A stretch of DNA of 64,000 nt from Phytoseiulus persimilis. Its lineage: Eukaryota; Arthropoda; Arachnida; Mesostigmata; Phytoseiidae. Where the stretch lies: positions 13,082,001 to 13,146,000 of the forward strand of contig CM075103.1 in NCBI GenBank assembly GCA_037576195.1, in the 5' to 3' direction. Below are positions 58,301-64,000 of this stretch, piece after piece. Under the pieces are notes generated by a model. That model searched no databases. It was not told the DNA's origin and saw only the letters and a list, made by a program, of their open reading frames with translations. Numbering within the stretch: the first letter of the stretch is position 1; each line of letters begins with the position of its first letter. The position numbers and the translations under genes are program-made.

Positions 58301-58869
58301 CCTCATCTCACCAGCACAGCGAACACGCATCGGTAGGCGCGTAGGTAATTGTACAGCCGCAGACTGCCATGGAACAGTTTCTTAACCGCGGGAGGTCTGA
58401 CTTGAATGAACTTTTCAGGCGTCAACTCACGAACCTGGAGGAGAACGCGTCTGTCGACTTGCCAAAGCTCAAGCTCTTCCTCGAAATAGTGATCCCTTTT
58501 CACGCAACGACTGTGTCCGCAGACAGCGTTGATTCCCCAGAATTTCTTCTGAAAAAAACTGTCGCGTTCCCAGGAGATGGTAATCTCCCTGTCATTCTGT
58601 TTCAACATCGATGGCTCTTCGGCGAGATAAACGTGAGCATTGGGGAAGCTCCACAAAAAATCTAGAGGAGGGAACGGTCTTATGTCCACGAAGAGTACGA
58701 AAATCCAGGTCACTTTTGAGTTCGATGGGGCGTTTGCATTCATTGCCAAGCAGATGGCGCGCACTAGATCATCCGCGTCGCGAGGAAGTTCTCCTTCCGC
58801 AGGGGCTGTTTGCCTCCCCAGGGTTCCCTGCAAGGAAAGGACACATAAAAAGAGAAGAAACTTCGACAT
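55340..58869 (-). CDS. Candidate ionotropic-receptor-like membrane protein, multi-exon
   Basis: Read 5' to 3' on the minus strand. Exon 1 (58869-58312, 186 codons) begins with signal peptide MSKFLLFLCVLSLQGTLG. Exon 2 is 58266-58072 (65 codons; 45-bp intron, phase 0; donor GTAAGT). A probable exon 3 starts at 57885 (LPQELSMIISGIHVQQ). The last exon, 56410-55340 (356 codons), starts after a strong acceptor (cgctttgcag). In the last exon a hydrophobic segment lies at residues 38-54, a pore-loop-like IWSSAFHLLSG at 66-76, a second segment at 88-106, about 200 hydrophilic residues, and a final segment at about 322-343. This segment-pore-segment-long domain-segment order is that of ionotropic glutamate-type chemoreceptors. 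The exact exons between 57.75 and 57.3 kb are unsure, and an insertion of about 870 bp separates the last two. It may encode a cuticular or chemosensory ligand-gated channel; that is inference. Confidence 0.5.
56466..57340. mobile_element. Insertion of about 870 bp in receptor-like gene copy 1, absent from copy 2
   Basis: In the copy at 63.6 kb a likely exon end (aagccacag) is followed directly by donor gtgattcg and a 53-bp intron. In this copy the two halves are separated by about 870 bp. The segment near its right end (57,240-57,410) has a relative at 18,341-18,515. An open minus frame at 56860-57360 spans most of it but is unassigned. It may be a mobile element, or copy 2 may instead have lost this piece. 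Confidence 0.45.
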
Positions 58870-61800
58870 CGAGATCGTTTCGAGGAGAGTGCGTACAGCT
58901 CTCACGGAGCGAGCAGCCGTGGCTTGCTGTAAGTGATCGTCGCTCAGGATCGATGTGAAAACGACACTTGGAAATCGTCTGTGTATGATGTCGATACTTT
59001 CGAAGAGAGCTCTGCTTCCACCTTTCACGCTGAGTGGAACTCCTATGTGGACGAACGATCACTATCTCTCTGAAAGAACTTCGGCATGTCTGGCCGGGGA
59101 ATCGGCCGTCGACCGCAGTTTCACCGAGAGCTTCCGCAAAGTTCTTTCGATCGAGTGTCTGTAATTTCTCGGGTTCTGTCTTTGACTGGCCGGTTCGGTA
59201 TTCGATTTCACGGACGGCGTGGTCAATACCCGATTTCAGATTGTCCCGAAAATATTTTTTTGTGGGAAGAAATCTCGCTCATCGGTTCCCCATTGGTCCA
59301 GCCTCGATTCCGTTCCCCGATCGGCGACCTTCTGATCAGACGCCTGTCTATTCGCCCATTGATAGAGTTGGTAATCGATCACCCAAACTTTCCGGCTTGT
59401 TGACAGAGCTTGGAGGAAGCGAAGCATGATTGTGTACGATGCATCATTAGGAGGCTCCTGGAGCCCTTTCAAGACAGAAATCCTCCACCCAAAGCTTAAC
59501 CGGGCACTCCGGAAACCAGATTCCGGGAGCAATGATCGTCATTCCAACCCCAGGTCCTCGAGGTCGGATGCGAGCCTTTTCGAGACAAAACGGACCAAAT
59601 GTCACAAGACCAGTTACAGGGTACAGCTCGTCGCCGGACAAGTCGACGCTGGAATAACTCTTCGCCGGGGGCGTCGTCGCCAGGAACTGAGTCTTCCCGG
59701 AATTCACGGTGAATCGAGTACTGCAACACGCAGAATTGAAATAGGTCAACTCGCCACTCGCTTCCTTCGCAATTTTCACAGACGAACGGAATAAACTCAA
59801 TCAGAATGCCGACTTTCGGTCTGCTCTTCCGGAATCAGAAAACAGTGTCGAACAACCTGTTGCGGAATCTCCCAAGGTCCCACTGCGGTGCGCGAAGTTC
59901 CGGCAAGGTCCGTCGCTCCTCTTCGGAGCTTAGATTTTTGGCGTTCCGGAAGTGCTGGGAGTGTATTTATCCAGGATCCTAGAATCGTAATGAAGAGGAG
60001 TTCCTGACGAAATGAGCTACAGGGATGCACGGTGATTGATGAAGATGCTAGGTCGCAGATATTGATCGTAGAGTGTCTTGCAAAATGTGTTCTTATTGGT
60101 TCAGATATCAGCTCTCCCTTTGCTTTCACGATCACTGATATTTCATGGAATTCGGACCTGAGTGATGCATCAAGTGGAATAAGCTCTGCTTAGATCCAAT
60201 AGCGGACACGGGTCTCGAGCTCGCTGAGCTCGGAAGATATTGTAAACAAGTTCAGTTGGAACTCTCGTATTTTTCCCTCAATCAACGAAAGCTGCTCGAT
60301 GACATGGAGCCAGAAGCGAAAATACCGCTATATGTCCCCCTGTGCGGGCTCCCCCCTCCCTTCCCCAGTCCCGCTGCTGGTCGTGGAGCTCGTCCGCCTT
60401 CTCGATCTGGCCTGCTTTGTTCCGAATTCCAAGGTCTGGTTTGTCGAACTCCTTGTTAGGATGTCGATTCAGTCGAATATCTGGTTCTACGGCCGGATCT
60501 TCGAAATAACGCTGCCCTTGATGAAACCTGAGTCCCGATGCAGGACAACCGCAGACGCCTATATTAGGCGATACTCAAAGATAACAGCAGTTTTTTGGTC
60601 TTCTCCGGCGGAGCTTAGTTGGCGCTCCGAAAATGGCGCTCATGTCCCCGCGTCACATCCGCCGGTGATGCAATGAACTCGGATCGAAAACGAAACCGCT
60701 CTCGAACCTTGATTGATTCAGAATTCACCCTCAGAAAACAATGTGTTAAGGACTGTACACTGTATAGGTCAACACAGAAGATATGGGAGAACTTCATATG
60801 CCAAATTTGCGGAATCGGGGAGAGTGAGCCGACGACCACGAACTTGTTCGGGCTTGCACGTTCTTCCCAAGCAAAACCGAATCCTCGAAATCTGTCGGAG
60901 CCATCAGCGATTCCCAAACGCAATCCTTAGCTTACAACATCGTGGCCTCATCAAGCAGTAACGCTGACGTAGTGAGCTAGCAGGGCAAACTGAAGATCTC
61001 TTCACTTCAAGTTCTCTTCACTGGGTCAGCATCATGGTTTTGAAAAGTATGGTCAGATTGGTGTCGCGATCAACCCCCAGACTTTGAAAGTTACGAATCA
61101 CTCATTCACATCGAGGTGCATACGGGACATCGAGGACGAACTGATGAAGGACACCTTCAGGTTAAGGACAAGCTGAGCAAGGATGGTAGGCTTCAATCCT
61201 GGAAGTGTCACCGCTTCGGCTCATGTGAAGCAAGCTCCAATTCTCCGGTGTCGGTGCCCCAGTTCAGCTGTCCCAGCCGTAGCTCGGTCAGAAGTACACG
61301 GTACCGAGCTCCGAGTCCTCGCCGGTTCCTTCCAAGCCAGAGCTTCATTTTGGTTAGATAAGGTTCTCGTGAACGCGCGGGTTAAGCATCGTTCGTTAGG
61401 CGAGACACTTTCCCATCCGAAGCCTCATGCTGATCGGACATGATTTCTGTGAACACGAAGTTTACGAATCGTCCACGTATACATCACCCCCAATTTTCTG
61501 TTCCACGTGGAACAGTTCTTAAGCAGAGTGGAGAGAACAACTTGAAGCTCAACGATACTCCAGGAAGGCGCTGTCCCTCCGGCTCTGTCCTGACTTCCGT
61601 CAAGTCTCTCAAAGACCCGTCTTCGGCGGATGAAGAGCTTTGCACGCAGGAAGCCTTCAAAAGCTGAGCTAAATTTAGACCGGACCACGTTTTGGGATGA
61701 CACGGGTTGCGAAGAATTTATGGACACATCGTCGACGGAATGGTTCGCACCACATGTTTCAAAACGCTGAACAGTGCCCGCGCTGTATCCTACGTCTGGG

Positions 61801-62465
61801 AGTTCACGGTCATGGATCGTAACTGACTCCGATTTTCTTATAGCGCTACACTCACACGGTGTATCTTTGCTCACCTCCTTTGTCTTCGGAGATGCCGGGC
61901 CGATCGCTATCGGCCGGGGAATCAATTTGGGTACACCTGAGCTGACCCCAAGGTAGTGTGAGAATCGCCCCGTCTGGTTGATGGGGAATACTCCTCAACC
62001 TTCCAGGGCTCGGCCGAAAGCATACTACTCTGGTTCGCTCCCTTGCAGATGGTAATTTTGAGGTTTCTACATTTTTGTACTGAATCCACGCTGCAGGAGT
62101 TTAATGAAGTCATGTCTTAAATGCCAGGACTCTCATAATTCTCTCTTGCTTCTTAATCGACGAGTGTTTCAGCCTCTCAGCAGCCAGGTGGCGCTCCCAG
62201 GACTGAGCGTGTCAGTCCTTCTGTAGGATGATTCTGATGATTTTCGAGATCCCAGCCCAGCCCTTGTCGCTTGGAAGCGAGCGCTGAAAGTGTGCTTTTG
62301 GGATCCGCAGGTGGGTGTCGTGCGTTGAACGTTATTCTCTCGACGCCCGGATGATGCATATTCGGAAGGGAACCTCTTTCTCTAATTTAGGTACGTTTGG
62401 GAGCTTTCGAATCAGTTTATTTCAGCGAACATGACTTGGCAATTCAGAAATCGAGCTCGAAACGA
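58870..62465. repeat. Unit 2 of the 7.13-kb segmental duplication (spacer part)
   Basis: Matches 51.68-55.3 kb with indels. Copy 2 has an extra stretch at about 59,895-60,218. At about 60,830-61,190 it carries sequence not found in unit 1 that contains one relic monomer of the 45-bp minisatellite (61,025-61,090, reverse orientation) with its flank. The coding-like segment shared with 15.3-15.53 kb lies at 61,590-61,840. No host gene is convincing here. Confidence 0.55.
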
Positions 62466-62470
62466 AATGA

Positions 62471-63541
62471 TCAGGCCATGTAGCGTTGTGAGAGCCGACG
62501 CGTCGCATTTGAAAGTGTAACATAAACGAGCATCGTGAGACCGACTCCGTAGAATGTTGCAAGCAATGGAAATATATTGTGGAGACCGATGGTGTTGAAG
62601 CACGCCGCTTCGCCGAACATCTCAAACTCCTCGTATTTTTCCCTGAGAACCGCAACGACTCTTTCCACTTTCTGTCGAAGTCGATGTGATTTTGCTTCCT
62701 TGTCCCAGAATGCTCGCTCGAAGCGGTTGACGGAGTAGAGGGAAGCATTCGTGTGATGATGTTTAAGCAAGCCATGCTCCAAAATCTTCCTTGTGGTCCT
62801 GATGTGTCCTTCGAAGTTCAATGGTCCCCCATGGCTGAGACGACGGGAGCAAACTGCTTGCGACGCTCGTGTGTCATGGATGTATTCAAAGAGCAGTCTC
62901 CGGTGATAACGGATCAACCGGAGTCTCATCAGTTGCGGATCGTCACATATGGTCTGATATTTTATGAGCCAGCCGAGCTCTGTCAACTCTTCCATGCCGC
63001 TTGCAAAATGAGAAGTTTCGTTACATTTCTCATCGAGATTTCCTTCGATAACCGAAGCCTGTGGACTCTTCTCTTTCAGCAAGCTTCTCAGGCTCATATT
63101 ATGTTTCTCTGTGAACCATGGCATCCGCCAGCCAGCTGCATCACAAGATTTAATCGCACAGTTCGATGGTGTAATCCTTTGCTCGTATTGAGACGACACG
63201 ATTTCTCCTCTCAGTGAATTGATCGGGAACTGGATCAACAAAGAAACGATTCCAGAGACGAGTAGAGGAAGAGTCGTCAAATCAGGTGGAGAGATCAAGG
63301 ACTTGTACCTGTTGCCACTCAATAGATGGAAAGCGCTGCTCCAAATCGCCATCTTCGGTATGATTGAGTGATAGCGCCGAATCGAGAGTACAGCGGGCAA
63401 AATAAATAACGAACCGAGGGTCAGAGGTGCCTCCAGTACCATGTACTCCGGCAGTTTCGAAACGAAGTGTACGCTCCACGGAAGAGGATTCGCCAATCTG
63501 ACTGGGATATAACTGAACGCGTACACAGCAATGTTCGGGCC
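62471..63541 (-). CDS. Last exon of a second ionotropic-receptor-like gene (5' part beyond the window)
   Basis: 63541-62471 encodes 356 residues about 95% identical to the last exon at 56410-55340, with the same acceptor (tgctttgcag) and stop. It keeps the pore-like IWSSAFHLLSG and the three hydrophobic segments. A possible preceding exon ends at 63,594 (reads FGDQGEKCVMQTKPQ), joined in frame across a 53-bp intron. Upstream, a T-run is one base shorter than in copy 1, which would shift frame in any exon that includes it, so this copy may be damaged. The signal-peptide exon would lie past position 64,000. Offset to copy 1 is 7131 bp. Confidence 0.5.
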   Translation of the reverse strand, partial: GPNIAVYAFSYIPVRLANPLPWSVHFVSKLPEYMVLEAPLTLGSLFILPAVLSIRRYHSIIPKMAIWSSAFHLLSGNRYKSLISPPDLTTLPLLVSGIVSLLIQFPINSLRGEIVSSQYEQRITPSNCAIKSCDAAGWRMPWFTEKHNMSLRSLLKEKSPQASVIEGNLDEKCNETSHFASGMEELTELGWLIKYQTICDDPQLMRLRLIRYHRRLLFEYIHDTRASQAVCSRRLSHGGPLNFEGHIRTTRKILEHGLLKHHHTNASLYSVNRFERAFWDKEAKSHRLRQKVERVVAVLREKYEEFEMFGEAACFNTIGLHNIFPLLATFYGVGLTMLVYVTLSNATRRLSQRYMA

Positions 63542-63599
63542 CTGCAAAGCAAAAATGGCGGAACTTTAGAGAGAAGATCGCGGCTCGAATCACCTGTGG

Positions 63600-64000
63600 C
63601 TTGGTCTGCATCACGCATTTTTCTCCCTGGTCCCCGAAAAAGGAAAGGAGAAAAAAAGGCTGTCGCGCGCAAATTCGTCCTGTAACGCGAGCCCAGAGTC
63701 GCGGAGTGAAGATACAGTTCGATCTCATGACCGCAATGGAAGTCGCGTGGCTTCGGCGTCCGCTGGTCTTGCATGTCGACTTCAAGAAAATGCATGGTCA
63801 TGCGGGCATGGCAATGTCGTCTGGCACTTGAACGTTCACGTTCCCAAGATTCCCACTCGGTCTGGAGGGGGAAATATGTCAACTGTCCGAAGTCGTAGAT
63901 GGCTTAAATCGTCCAGCTTTTCGTGTATGTATCGGGAACGGCGAAGACAACGCAGAGGTTGAACGCAAAACCCCAACGATTTCTCCCAGAAACTTTTGCT
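63600..64000 (-). other. Upstream part of the second receptor-like gene, partial at the window edge
   Basis: Matches 57,343-57,770 of copy 1. A run reading MHFLEVDMQDQRTPKPRDFH and onward through SATLGSRYRTN (about 63,690-63,795) is conserved between the copies and may be exon sequence. In both, a 52-bp GT...AG interval could be an intron within it. The window ends inside the equivalent of exon 3. Confidence 0.35.

Overview
The window reads as nuclear DNA of an arthropod, most likely an acarine (mite or tick). Base composition is near 50% GC. Candidate introns are short (45-440 bp) with GT-AG ends. Both non-LTR retrotransposon families resemble those common in chelicerate genomes, and there is a candidate tandem pair of ionotropic-receptor-like genes. 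A predatory mite of the Metaseiulus type would fit, but that is inference. No rRNA, tRNA or CRISPR array was found. Most of the left two thirds is intergenic DNA and transposon remains; host-like genes are few and lie mostly on the minus strand.

Layout. 1-2.8 kb: a 45-bp minisatellite with higher-order 133/178-bp periods. 3.8-4.1 kb: an orphan second exon of a small secreted-peptide gene whose full copies lie at 38-50 kb. 5.7-7.5 kb: a roughly 855-bp tandem duplication. 9.7-10.4 kb: a compact minus-strand gene for a secreted precursor with twelve 12-residue MRKRS-type units, with a TATA box and a poly(A) signal. 13.25-15.04 kb: a Transib (RAG1-like) DNA transposon with CACAGTG ends, a CGTCG target duplication, about 575-bp inverted repeats, and the C-terminal RAG1-like transposase segment between them. 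15-35 kb: a patchwork holding a foldback element, a mariner-type DD37D transposase, an R1-like LINE, a Tigger/pogo-like fragment, a non-autonomous hAT element, a chelicerate-type LINE, and decayed Ty3/gypsy fossils.

35-50 kb: a duplicated block carrying a hAT transposase relic and an R1-like LINE fragment, together with three tandem two-exon genes for a 64-residue secreted peptide (two identical, one about 92% identical). Each has a TATA-like box 50 bp upstream of the ATG and a poly(A) signal about 75 bp after the stop. A 780-bp Mutator-like element sits inside one block.

51-64 kb: a segmental duplication of about 7.13 kb. Each unit carries the last exon (356 codons) of a membrane protein with ionotropic-receptor-like architecture. 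The middle gene also has a signal-peptide exon and further extracellular exons upstream; the copy at 51 kb is a decayed 5' part, and the copy at 62-64 kb runs off the window.

How it fits together: the minus-strand host genes (repeat-peptide precursor, small-peptide cluster, receptor cluster) look secreted or chemosensory and have expanded by local duplication. The transposon load marks a fast-evolving accessory region. Exon joins are read by eye from splice signals and frame continuity and are not backed by transcripts.
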